Assembly: GCA_031769625.1 (NCBI GenBank)
Contig: JAUIMM010002311.1
Span: 310,001-374,000, forward strand
Source: Taudactylus pleione
Lineage: Eukaryota > Chordata > Amphibia > Anura > Myobatrachidae
Direction of reading: 5' to 3'
DNA: 64,000 nucleotides
Within the stretch, counting starts at the first letter, position 1. Every line of letters starts with the position of its first letter. The position numbers and the translations under genes are program-made. The notes beneath the pieces were generated by a model. It saw nothing but the letters and a program-made list of their open reading frames with translations, was not told where the DNA came from and made no database searches. Below are positions 49,782 to 62,395 of the stretch, one piece after another.

Positions 49782-50657
49782 ATGTGAAATGGTTATTCTC
49801 CCATGTTGCGTTTAAGAGAAAACAGCAATTGCTCGTTTTAGGCCAAAATGCATTGAAAGCAATGGAAACAACAAAAGCGCATACTTTGTGTTATCTCCTC
49901 TTGTAGCAAACACAGACAGCTCAAAATTTCACTGGATGTGTTGAAGACCAAGACCCACAAATGTGATGTGAAATGGTTTTTCTCTCATGTTGTGTTTAAG
50001 AGAAAACTGCAAATGCACGTTTTAGGCCAAAATGCATTGAAAGCAATGGAAATAACAAAAGCGCATACTTTGTGTTATCTCCTCTTTTAGCAAACACAGA
50101 CAGCTCAAAATTTCACGAGATGTGTTGAAGACCAAGACCCACAAATGTGATGTGAAATGGTTTTTCTCCCATGTTGCATTTAAGAGAAAACAGCAAATGA
50201 ACGTTTTAGGCCAAAATGCATTGAAAACAATGGAAACAACAAAAGCGCATACTTTGTGTTAGCTCCTCTTGTAGCAAACACAGACAGCTCAAAATTTCAC
50301 TGGATGTGTTGAAGACCAAGACCCACAAATGTGATGTGAAATGGTTTTTCTCTCATGTTGTGTTTAAGAGAAAACAGCAAATGCACGTTTTAGGCCAAAA
50401 TGCATTGAAAGCAATGGAAATAACAAAAGCGCATCCTTTGTGTTATCTCCTCTTGTAGCAAACACAGACAGCTCAAAATTTCACCAGATCTGTTGAAGAC
50501 CAAGACCCACAAATGTGATGTGAAATGGTTTTTCTCTCATGTTGTGTTTAAGAGAAAACTGCAATTGCACGTTTTAGGCCAAAATGCATTGAAAGCAATG
50601 GAAATAACAAAAGCGCATACTTTGTGTTATCTCCTCTTGTAGCAAACACAGACAGCT
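49782..50657 (+). repeat. 22-monomer-spaced HOR block, copy 1
   Basis: It matches 53830-54705 at an offset of 4,048 bp (22 x 184). Two rare marks are shared: cctcttttag at 50087 (54135) and gttagctcc at 50261 (54309). The left limit is the private acaaacctg near 49777. To the right the match continues in 50658-51087, but at an offset of 4,232 bp (23 monomers) to about 54890-55319, sharing ctcaaaaattcac and cagcttaaa (51026 and 55258). One monomer was therefore gained or lost between the two parts. Confidence 0.83.
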
Positions 50658-53600
50658 CAAAAATTCACTGGATGTGTTGAAGACCAAGACCCACAAATGT
50701 GATGTGAAATGGTTTTTCTCCCATGTTGCGTTTAAGAGAAAACAGCAATTGCTCGTTTTAGGCCAAAATGCATTGAAAGCAATGGAAACCACAAAAGCGC
50801 ATACTTTGTGTTATCTCCTCTTGTAGCAAACACAGACAGCTCAAAATTTCACCAGATCTGTTGAAGACCAAGACCCACAAATGTGATGTGAAATGGTTTT
50901 TCTCTCATGTTGTGTTTAAGAGAAAACTGCAATTGCACGTTTTAGGCCAAAATGCATTGAAAGCAATGGAAATAACAAAAGCGCATACTTTGTGTTATCT
51001 CCTCTTGTAGCAAACACAGACAGCTTAAAATTTCACTGGATGTGTTGAAGACCAAGACCCACAAATGTGATGTGAAATGGTTTTTCTCTCATGTTGTGTT
51101 TAAGAGAAAACTGCAATTGCACGTTTTAGGCCAAAATGCATTGAAAGCAATGGAAATAACAAAAGCGCATACTTTGTGTTATCTCCTCTTGTAGCAAACA
51201 CAGACAGCTCAAAATTTCACGAGATGTGTTGAAGACCAAGACCCACAAATGTGATGTGAAATGGTTTTTCTCCCATGTTGCGTTTAAGAGAAAACAGCAA
51301 TTGCTCGTTTTAGGCCAAAATGCATTGAAAGCAATGGAAACAACAAAAGCGCATACTTTGTGTTATCTCCTCTTGTAGCAAACACAGACAGCTCAAAAAT
51401 TCACTGGATGTGTTGAAGACCAAGACCCACAAATGTGATGTGAAATGGTTTTTCTCCCATGTTGCGTTTAAGAGAAAACAGCAATTGCTCGTTTTAGGCC
51501 AAAATGCATTGAAAGCAATGGAAACAACAAAAGCGCATACTTTGTGTTATCTCCTCTTGTAGCAAACACAGACAGCTCAAAATTTCACTGGATGTGTTGA
51601 AGACCAAGACCCACAAATGTGATGTGAAATGGTTTTTCTCTCATGTTGTGTTTAAGAGAAAACTGCAATTGCACGTTTTAGGCCAAAATGCATTGAAAGC
51701 AATGGAAATAACAAAAGCGCATACTTTGTGTTATCTCCTCTTGTAGCAAACACAGACAGCTCAAAATTTCACAGGATGTGTTGAAGACCAAGACCCACAA
51801 ATGTGATGTGAAATGGTTATTTTCCCATGTTGCGTTTAAGAGAAAACAGCAATTGCTCGTTTTAGGCCAAAATGCATTGAAAGCAATGGAAACCACAAAA
51901 GTGCATTCTTTGTGTTATCTCCTCTTGTAGCAAACACAGACAGCTCAAAATTTCACTGGATGTGTTGAAGACCAAGACCCACAAATGTGATGTGAAATGG
52001 TTATTCTCCCATGTTGCGTTTAAGAGAAAACAGCAATTGCTCGTTTTAGGCCAAAATGCATTGAAAGCAATGGAAACCACAAAAGCGCATACTTTGTGTT
52101 ATCTCCTCTTGTAGCAAACACAGACAGCTCAAAATTTCACTGGATGTGTTGAAGACCAAGACCCACAAATGTGATGTGAAATGGTTATTCTCCCATGTTG
52201 CGTTTAAGAGAAAACAGCAATTGCTCGTTTTAGGCCAAAATGCATTGAAAACAATGGAAACAACAAAAGCGCATACTTTGTGTTATCTCCTCTTGTAGCA
52301 AACACAGACAGCTCAAAATTTCACTGGATGTGTTGAAGACCAAGACACACAAATGTGATGTGAAATGGTTTTTCTCTCATGTTGTGTTTAAGAGAAAACT
52401 GCAAATGCACGTTTTAGGCCAAAATGCATTGAAAGCAATGGAAATAACAAAAGCGCATACTTTGTGTTATCTCATCTTGTAGCAAACACAGACAGCTCAA
52501 AATTTCACCAGATCTGTTGAAGACCAAGACCCACAAATGTGATGTGAAATGGTTTTTCTCCCATGTTGCATTTAAGAGAAAACAGCAAATGAACGTTTTA
52601 GGCCAAAATGCATTGAAAACAATGGAAACAACAAAAGCGCATACTTTGTGTTATCTCCTCTTGTAGCAAACACAGACAGCTCAAAATTTCACTGGATGTG
52701 TTGAAGACCAAGACCCACAAATGTGATGTGAAATGGTTTTTCTCTCATGTTGTGTTTAAGAGAAAACAGCAAATGCTCGTTTTAGGCCAAAATGCATTGA
52801 AAGCAATGGAAACAACAAAAGCGCATACTTTGTGTTATCTCCTCTTGTAGCAAACACAGACAGCTCAAAATTTCACCAGATGTGTTGAAGACCAAGACCC
52901 ACAAATGTGATGTGAAATGGTTTTTCTCTCATGTTGTGTTTAAGAGAAAACTGCAATTGCACGTTTTAGGCCAAAATGCATTGAAAGCAATGGAAATAAC
53001 AAAAGTGCATACTTTGTGTTATCTCCTCTTGTAGCAAACACAGACAGCTCAAAATTTCACGAGATGTGTTGAAGACCAAGACCCACAAATGTGATGTGAA
53101 ATGGTTATTCTCCCATGTTGCGTTTAAGAGAAAACAGCAATTGCTCGTTTTAGGCCAAAATGCATTGAAAGCAATGGAAACAACAAAAGCGCATACTTTG
53201 TGTTATCTCCTCTTGTAGCAAACACAGACAGCTCAAAATTTCACTGGATGTGTTGAAGACCAAGACCCACAAATGTGATGTGAAATGGTTATTCTCCCAT
53301 GTTGCGTTTAAGAGAAAACAGCAATTGCTCGTTTTAGGCCAAAATGCATTGAAAGCAATGGAAACAACAAAAGCGCATACTTTGTGTTATCTCCTCTTGT
53401 AGCAAACACAGACAGCTCAAAATTTCACTGGATGTGTTGAAGACCAAGACCCACAAATGTGATGTGAAATGGTTTTTCTCTCATGTTGTGTTTAAGAGAA
53501 AACTGCAAATGCACGTTTTAGGCCAAAATGCATTGAAAGCAATGGAAATAACAAAAGTGCATACTTTGTGTTATCTCCTCTTGTAGCAAACACAGACAGC

Positions 53601-53829
53601 TCAAAATTTCACGAGATGTGTTGAAGACCAAGACCCACAAATGTGATGTGAAATGGTTATTCTCCCATGTTGCGTTTAAGAGAAAACAGCAATTGCTCGT
53701 TTTAGGCCAAAATGCATTGAAAGCAATGGAAACAACAAAAGCGCATACTTTGTGTTATCTCCTCTTGTAGCAAACACAGACAGCTCAAAATTTCACTGGA
53801 TGTGTTGAAGACCAAGACCCACAAATGTG
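50658..53829 (+). repeat. Right-domain mosaic array between the 22-monomer copies
   Basis: Satellite only. ctcaaaaattcac recurs near 50659 and 51396. acaggatg near 51771 and agtgcattc near 51901 are private. The dimer tttttctcccatgttgcattt...aatgaacg then gaaaacaatgg occurs near 52560-52620. The hybrid end cagcaaatgctcg near 52767 joins halves of two haplotypes. Confidence 0.8.
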
Positions 53830-54705
53830 ATGTGAAATGGTTATTCTCCCATGTTGCGTTTAAGAGAAAACAGCAATTGCTCGTTTTAGGCCAAAATGCA
53901 TTGAAAGCAATGGAAACAACAAAAGCGCATACTTTGTGTTATCTCCTCTTGTAGCAAACACAGACAGCTCAAAATTTCACTGGATGTGTTGAAGACCAAG
54001 ACCCACAAATGTGATGTGAAATGGTTTTTCTCTCATGTTGTGTTTAAGAGAAAACTGCAAATGCACGTTTTAGGCCAAAATGCATTGAAAGCAATGGAAA
54101 TAACAAAAGCGCATACTTTGTGTTATCTCCTCTTTTAGCAAACACAGACAGCTCAAAATTTCACGAGATGTGTTGAAGACCAAGACCCACAAATGTGATG
54201 TGAAATGGTTTTTCTCCCATGTTGCATTTAAGAGAAAACAGCAAATGAACGTTTTAGGCCAAAATGCATTGAAAACAATGGAAACAACAAAAGCGCATAC
54301 TTTGTGTTAGCTCCTCTTGTAGCAAACACAGACAGCTCAAAATTTCACTGGATGTGTTGAAGACCAAGACCCACAAATGTGATGTGAAATGGTTTTTCTC
54401 TCATGTTGTGTTTAAGAGAAAACAGCAAATGCACGTTTTAGGCCAAAATGCATTGAAAGCAATGGAAATAACAAAAGCGCATCCTTTGTGTTATCTCCTC
54501 TTGTAGCAAACACAGACAGCTCAAAATTTCACCAGATCTGTTGAAGACCAAGACCCACAAATGTGATGTGAAATGGTTTTTCTCTCATGTTGTGTTTAAG
54601 AGAAAACTGCAATTGCACGTTTTAGGCCAAAATGCATTGAAAGCAATGGAAATAACAAAAGCGCATACTTTGTGTTATCTCCTCTTGTAGCAAACACAGA
54701 CAGCT
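53830..54705 (+). repeat. 22-monomer-spaced HOR block, copy 2
   Basis: Partner of 49782-50657, carrying the same cctcttttag and gttagctcc changes. The match breaks at 54706, where this copy has cgagatg and the other ctggatg after an extra A. 54706-54889 is the extra monomer that shifts the following alignment from 22 to 23 units. Confidence 0.83.
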
Positions 54706-57700
54706 CAAAATTTCACGAGATGTGTTGAAGACCAAGACCCACAAATGTGATGTGAAATGGTTTTTCTCCCATGTTGCGTTTAAGAGAAAACAGCAATTGC
54801 TCGTTTTAGGCCAAAATGCATTGAAAGCAATGGAAACAACAAAAGCGCATACTTTGTGTTATCTCCTCTTGTAGCAAACACAGACAGCTCAAAAATTCAC
54901 TGGATGTGTTGAAGACCAAGACCCACAAATGTGATGTGAAATGGTTTTTCTCCCATGTTGCGTTTAAGAGAAAACAGCAATTGCTCGTTTTAGGCCAAAA
55001 TGCATTGAAAGCAATGGAAACCACAAAAGCGCATACTTTGTGTTATCTCCTCTTGTAGCAAACACAGACAGCTCAAAATTTCACCAGATCTGTTGAAGAC
55101 CAAGACCCACAAATGTGATGTGAAATGGTTTTTCTCTCATGTTGTGTTTAAGAGAAAACTGCAATTGCACGTTTTAGGCCAAAATGCATTGAAAGCAATG
55201 GAAATAACAAAAGCGCATACTTTGTGTTATCTCCTCTTGTAGCAAACACAGACAGCTTAAAATTTCACTGGATGTGTTGAAGACCAAGACCCACAAATGT
55301 GATGTGAAATGGTTTTTCTCCCATGTTGCGTTTAAGAGAAAACAGCAATTGCTCGTTTTAGGCCAAAATGCATTGAAAGCAATGGAAACAACAAAAGCGC
55401 ATACTTTGTGTTATCTCCTCTTGTAGCAAACACAGACAGCTCAAAATTTCACTGGATGTGTTGAAGACCAAGACCCACAAATGTGATGTGAAATGGTTAT
55501 TCTCCCATGTTGCGTTTAAGAGAAAACAGCAATTGCTCGTTTTAGGCCAAAATGCATTGAAAGCAATGGAAACCACAAAAGCGCATACTTTGTGTTATCT
55601 CCTCTTGTAGCAAACACAGACAGCTCAAAATTTCACTGGATGTGTTGAAGACCAAGACCCTCAAATTTGATGTGAAATGGTTATTCTCCCATGTTGCGTT
55701 TAAGAGAAAACAGCAATTGCTCGTTTTAGGCCAAAATGCATTTAAAGCAATGGAAACAACAAAAGAGCATACTTTGTGTTATCTCCTCTTGTAGCAAACA
55801 CAGACAGCTCAAAATTTCACTGGATGTGTTGAAGACCAAGACCCACAAATGTGATGTGAAATGGTTTTTCTCTCATGTTGTGTTTAAGAGAAAACTGCAA
55901 TTGCACGTTTTAGGCCAAAATGCATTGAAAGCAATGGAAATAACAAAAGCGCATACTTTGTGTTATCTCCTCTTGTAGCAAACACAGACAGCTCAAAATT
56001 TCACGAGATGTGTTGAAGACCAAGACCCACAAATGTGATGTGAAATGGTTTTTCTCCCATGTTGCGTTTAAGAGAAAACAGCAATTGCTCGTTTTAGGCC
56101 AAAATGCATTGAAAGCAATGGAAACAACAAAAGCGCATACTTTGTGTTATCTCCTCTTGTAGCAAACACAGACAGCTCAAAAATTCACTGGATGTGTTGA
56201 AGACCAAGACCCACAAATGTGATGTGAAATGGTTTTTCTCCCATGTTGCGTTTAAGAGAAAACAGCAATTGCTCGTTTTAGGCCAAAATGCATTGAAAGC
56301 AATGGAAACCACAAAAGCGCATACTTTGTGTTATCTCCTCTTGTAGCAAACACAGACAGCTCAAAATTTCACCAGATCTGTTGAAGACCAAGACCCACAA
56401 ATGTGATGTGAAATGGTTTTTCTCTCATGTTGTGTTTAAGAGAAAACTGCAATTGCACGTTTTAGGCCAAAATGCATTGAAAGCAATGGAAATAACAAAA
56501 GCGCATACTTTGTGTTATCTCCTCTTGTAGCAAACACAGACAGCTCAAAATTTCACTGGATGTGTTGAAGACCAAGACCCACAAATGTGATGTGAAATGG
56601 TTTTTCTCCCATGTTGCGTTTAAGAGAAAACAGCAATTGCTCGTTTTAGGCCAAAATGCATTGAAAGCAATGGAAACAACAAAAGCGCATACTTTGTGTT
56701 ATCTCCTCTTGTAGCAAACACAGACAGCTCAAAATTTCACTGGATGTGTTGAAGACCAAGACCCACAAATGTGATGTGAAATGGTTATTCTCCCATGTTG
56801 CGTTTAAGAGAAAACAGCAATTGCTCGTTTTAGGCCAAAATGCATTGAAAGCAATGGAAACCACAAAAGCGCATACTTTGTGTTATCTCCTCTTGTAGCA
56901 AACACAGACAGCTCAAAATTTCACTGGATGTGTTGAAGACCAAGACCCACAAATGTGATGTGAAATGGTTATTCTCCCATGTTGCGTTTAAGAGAAAACA
57001 GCAATTGCTCGTTTTAGGCCAAAATGCATTGAAAGCAATGGAAACCACAAAAGCGCATACTTTGTGTTATCTCCTCTTGTAGCAAACACAGACAGCTCAA
57101 AATTTCACTGGATGTGTTGAAGACCAAGACCCACAAATGTGATGTGAAATGGTTATTCTCCCATGTTGCGTTTAAGAGAAAACAGCAATTGCTCGTTTTA
57201 GGCCAAAATGCATTGAAAGCAATGGAAACAACAAAAGCGCATACTTTGTGTTATCTCCTCTTGTAGCAAACACAGACAGCTCAAAATTTCACTGGATGTG
57301 TTGAAGAACAAGACCCACAAATGTGATGTGAAATGGTTTTTCTCTCATGTTGTGTTTAAGAGAAAACTGCAATTGCACGTTTTAGGCCAAAATGCATTGA
57401 AAGCAATGGAAATAACAAAAGCGCATACTTTGTCTTATCTCCTCTTGTAGCAAACACAGACAGCTCAAAATTTCACGAGATGTGTTGAAGACCAAGACCC
57501 ACAAATGTGATGTGAAATGGTTTTTCTCCCATGTTGCGTTTAAGAGAAAACAGCAATTGCTCGTTTTAGGCCAAAATGCATTGAAAGCAATGGAAACAAC
57601 AAAAGCGCATACTTTGTGTTATCTCCTCTTGTAGCAAACACAGACAGCTCAAAAATTCACTGGATGTGTTGAAGACCAAGACCCACAAATGTGATGTGAA

Positions 57701-58120
57701 ATGGTTTTTCTCCCATGTTGCGTTTAAGAGAAAACAGCAATTGCTCGTTTTAGGCCAAAATGCATTGAAAGCAATGGAAACCACAAAAGCGCATACTTTG
57801 TGTTATCTCCTCTTGTAGCAAACACAGACAGCTCAAAATTTCACCAGATCTGTTGAAGACCAAGACCCACAAATGTGATGTGAAATGGTTTTTTCTCTCA
57901 TGTTGTGTTTAAGAGAAAACTGCAATTGCACGTTTTAGGCCAAAATGCATTGAAAGCAATGGAAATAACAAAAGCGCATACTTTGTGTTATCTCCTCTTG
58001 TAGCAAACACAGACAGCTCAAAATTTCACTGGATGTGTTGAAGACCAAGACCCACAAATGTGATGTGAAATGGTTTTTCTCCCATGTTGCGTTTAAGAGA
58101 AAACAGCAATTGCTCGTTTT
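54706..58120 (+). repeat. Recurring about-900-bp cassette at 7- and 8-monomer spacing
   Basis: The order cgagatg monomer, ctcaaaaattcactgg monomer, ccac monomer with ccagatctg, then gcacg and taac monomer occurs three times here. The ctcaaaaattcac mark is at 54891, 56179 and 57651, spaced 1,288 and 1,472 bp (7 and 8 monomers). Private differences are accctcaaattt near 55659, gcatttaaag near 55740, gaagaacaag near 57305, tgtcttatc near 57433 and an extra T near 57891. Confidence 0.8.
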
Positions 58121-60187
58121 AGGCCAAAATGCATTGAAAGCAATGGAAACAACAAAAGTGCATACTTTGTGTTATCTCCTCTTGTAGCAAACACAGACAG
58201 CTCAAAATTTCACTGGATGTGTTGAAGACCAAGACCCACAAATATGATGTGAAATGGTTTTTCTCCCATGTTGCGTTTAAGAGAAAACAGCAATTGCTCG
58301 TTTTAGGCCAAAATGCATTGAAAGCAATGGAAACCACAAAAGCGCATACTTTGTGTTATCTCCTCTTGTAGCAAACACAGACAGCTCAAAATTTCACCAG
58401 ATCTGTTGAAGACCAAGACCCACAAATGTGATGTGAAATGGTTTTTCTCCCATGTTGCATTTAAGAGAAAACAGCAAATGAACGTTTTAGGCCAAAATGC
58501 ATTGAAAACAATGGAAACAACAAAAGCGCATACTTTGTGTTATCTCCTCTTGTAGCAAACACAGACAGCTCAAAATTTCACTGGATGTGTTGAAGACCAA
58601 GACCCACAAATGTGATGTGAAATGGTTTTTCTCTCATGTTGTGTTTAAGAGAAAACAGCAAATGCACGTTTTAGGCCAAAATGCACTGAAAGCAATGGAA
58701 ATAACAAAAGCGCATCCTTTGTGTTATCTCCTCTTGTAGCAAACACAGACAGCTCAAAATTTCACCAGATCTGTTGAAGACCAAGACCCACAAATGTGAT
58801 GTGAAATGGTTTTTCTCTCATGTTGTGTTTAAGAGAAAACTGCAATTGCACTTTTTAAGCCAAAATGCATTGAAAGCAATGGAAATAACAAAAGCGCATA
58901 CTTTGTGTTATCTCCTCTTGTAGCAAACACAGACAGCTCAAAATTTCACGAGATGTGTTGAAGACCAAGACCCACAAATGTGATGTGAAATGGTTTTTCT
59001 CCCATGTTGCGTTTAAGAGAAAACAGCAATTGCTCGTTTTAGGCCAAAATGCATTGAAAGCAATGGAAACAACAAAAGCGCATACTTTGTGTTATCTCCT
59101 CTTGTAGCAAACACAGACAGCTCAAAATTTCACTGAATGTGTTGAAGACCAAGACCCACAAATGTGATGTGAAATGGTTTTTCTCCCATGTTGCTTTAAG
59201 AGAAAACAGCAATTGCTCGTTTTAGGCCAAAATGCATTGAAAGCAATGGAAACAACAAAAGCGCATACTTTGTGTTATCTCCTCTTGTAGCAAACACAGA
59301 CAGCTCAAAATTTCACTGGATGTGTTGAAGACCAAGACCCACAAATGTGATGTGAAATGGTTATTCTCCCATGTTGCGTTTAAGAGAAAACAGCAATTGC
59401 TCGTTTTAGGCCAAAATGCATTGAAAGCAATGGAAACCACAAAAGCGCATACTTTGTGTTATCTCCTCTTGTAGCAAACACAGACAGCTCAAAATTTCAC
59501 CAGATCTGTTGAAGACCAAGACCCACAAATGTGATGTGAAATGGTTTTTCTCTCATGTTGTGTTTAAGAGAAAACTGCAATTGCACGTTTTAGGCCAAAA
59601 TGCATTGAAAGCAATGGAAATAACAAAAGCGCATACTTTGTGTTATCTCCTCTTGTAGCAAACACAGACAGCTCAAAATTTCACGAGATGTGTTGAAGAC
59701 CAAGACCCACAAATGTGATGTGAAATGGTTATTCTCCCATGTTGCGTTTAAGAGAAAACAGCAATTGCTCGTTTTAGGCCAAAATGCATTGAAAGCAATG
59801 GAAACAACAAAAGCGCATACTTTGTGTTATCTCCTCTTGTAGCAAACACAGACAGCTCAAAATTTAACTGGATGTGTTGAAGACCAAGACCCACAAATGT
59901 GATGTGAAATGGTTATTCTCCCATGTTGCGTTTAAGAGAAAACAGCAATTGCTCGTTTTAGGCCAAAATGCATTGAAAGCAATGGAAACCACAAAAGCGC
60001 ATTCTTTGTGTTATCTCCTCTTGTAGCAAACACAGACAGCTCAAAATTTTACTGGATGTGTTGAAGACCAAGACCCACAAATGTGATGTGAAATGGTTAT
60101 TCTCCCATGTTGCGTTTAAGAGAAAACAGCAATTGCTCGTTTTAGGCCAAAATGCATTGAAAGCAATGGAAACCACAAAAGCGCATA
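58121..60187 (+). repeat. Right-domain mosaic array, late part
   Basis: Satellite only. It contains the aatgaacg/gaaaacaatgg plus gcactg/gcatcc dimer (about 58440-58720) between ccagatctg marks, then a 183-bp monomer with gttgcttt near 59193. Private changes include aaatatgatg near 58243, gcactttttaagcc near 58849, ctgaatg near 59135, tttaactgg near 59866 and ttttactgg near 60050. Confidence 0.8.
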
Positions 60188-61561
60188 CTTTGTGTTATCT
60201 CCTCTTGTAGCAAACACAGACAGCTCAAAATTTCACCAGATCTGTTGAAGACCAAGACCCACAAATGTGATGTGAAATGGTTTTTCTCTCATGTTGTGTT
60301 TAAGAGAAAACTGCAATTGCACGTTTTAGGCCAAAATGCATTGAAAGCAATGGAAATAACAAAAGCGCATACTTTGTGTTATCTCCTCTTGTAGCAAACA
60401 CAGACAGCTCAAAATTTCACGAGATGTGTTGAAGACCAAGACCCACAAATGTGATGTGAAATGGTTATTCTCCCATGTTGCGTTTAAGAGAAAACAGCAA
60501 TTGCTCGTTTTAGGCCAAAATGCATTGAAAGCAATGGAAACAACAAAAGCGCATACTTTGTGTTATCTCCTCTTGTAGCAAACACAGACAGCTCAAAATT
60601 TCACTGGATGTGTTGAAGACCAAGACCCACAAATGTGATGTGAAATGGTTATTCTCCCATGTTGCATTTAAGAGAAAACAGCAATTGCTCGTTTTAGGCC
60701 AAAATGCATTGAAAGCAATGGAAACCACAAAAGCGCATTCTTTGTGTTATCTCCTCTTGTAGCAAACACAGACAGCTCAAAATTTCACTGGATGTGTTGA
60801 AGACCAAGACCCACAAATGTGATGTGAAATAGTTATTCTCCCATGTTGCGTTTAAGAGAAAACAGCAATTGCTCGTTTTAGGCCAAAATGCATTGAAAGC
60901 AATGGAAACAACAAAAGCGCATACTTTGTGTTATCTCCTCTTGTAGCAAACACAGACAGCTCAAAATTTCACTGGATGTGTTGAAGACCAAGACACACAA
61001 ATGTGATGTGAAATGGTTTTTCTCTCATGTTGTGTTTAAGAGAAAACTGCAAATGCACGTTTTAGGCCAAAATGCATTGAAAGCAATGGAAATAACAAAA
61101 GCGCATACTTTGTGTTATCTCCTCTTGTAGCAAACACAGACAGCTCAAAATTTCACCAGATCTGTTGAAGACCAAGACCCACAAATGTGATGTGAAATGG
61201 TTTTTCTCCCATGTTGCATTTAAGAGAAAACAGCAAATGAACGTTTTAGGCCAAAATGCATTGAAAACAATGGAAACAACAAAAGCGCATACTTTGTGTT
61301 ATCTCCTCTTGTAGCAAACACAGACAGCTCAAAATTTCACTGGATGTGTTGAAGACCAAGACCCACAAATGTGATGTGAAATGGTTTTTCTCTCATGTTG
61401 TGTTTAAGAGAAAACAGCAAATGCACGTTTTAGGCCAAAATGCATTGAAAGCAATGGAAATAACAAAAGCGCATCCTTTGTGTTATCTCCTCTTGTAGCA
61501 AACACAGACAGCTCAAAATTTCACCAGATCTGTTGAAGACCAAGACCCACAAATGTGATGT
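60188..61561 (+). repeat. 12-monomer HOR (2,208 bp), copy 1
   Basis: It matches 62396-63769 at an offset of exactly 2,208 bp (12 x 184). Shared rare forms are tgcattt at 60666 (62874), cattctttg, and gaaatagtta at 60831 (63039). It starts after the gcatac/gcatcc difference at 60187 and ends at 61562, where gtaaaatgg here faces gtgaaatgg there. Confidence 0.88.
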
Positions 61562-62395
61562 AAAATGGTTTTTCTCTCATGTTGTGTTTAAGAGAAAACT
61601 GCAATTGCACGTTTTAGGCCAAAATGCATTGAAAGCAATGGAAATAACAAAAGCGCATACTTTGTGTTATCTCCTCTTGTAGCAAACACAGACAGCTCAA
61701 AATTTCACCAGATCTGTTGAAGACCAAGACCCACAAATGTGATGTGAAATGGTTTTTCTCTCATGTTGTGTTTAAGAGAAAACTGCAATTGCACGTTTTA
61801 GGCCAAAATGCATTGAAAGCAATGGAAATAACAAAAGCGCATACTTTGTGTTATCTCCTCTTGTAGCAAACACAGACAGCTCAAAATTTCACGAGATGTG
61901 TTGAAGACCAAGACCCACAAATGTGATGTGAAATGGTTATTCTCCCATGTTGCGTTTAAGAGAAAACAGCAATTGCTCGTTTTAGGCCAAAATGCATTGA
62001 AAGCAATGGAAACAACAAAAGCGCATACTTTGTGTTATCTCCTCTTGTAGCAAACACAGACAGCTCAAAATTTCACCAGATCTGTTGAAGACCAAGACCC
62101 ACAAATGTGATGTGAAATGGTTTTTCTCCCATGTTGCATTTAAGAGAAAACAGCAAATGAACGTTTTAGGCCAAAATGCATTGAAAACAATGGAAACAAC
62201 AAAAGCGCATACTTTGTGTTATCTCCTCTTGTAGCAAACACAGACAGCTCAAAATTTCACTGGATGTGTTGAAGACCAAGACCCACAATTGTGATGTGAA
62301 ATGGTTTTTCTCTCATGTTGTGTTTAAGAGAAAACAGCAAATGCACGTTTTAGGCCAAAATGCATTGAAAGCAATGGAAATAACAAAAGCGCATC

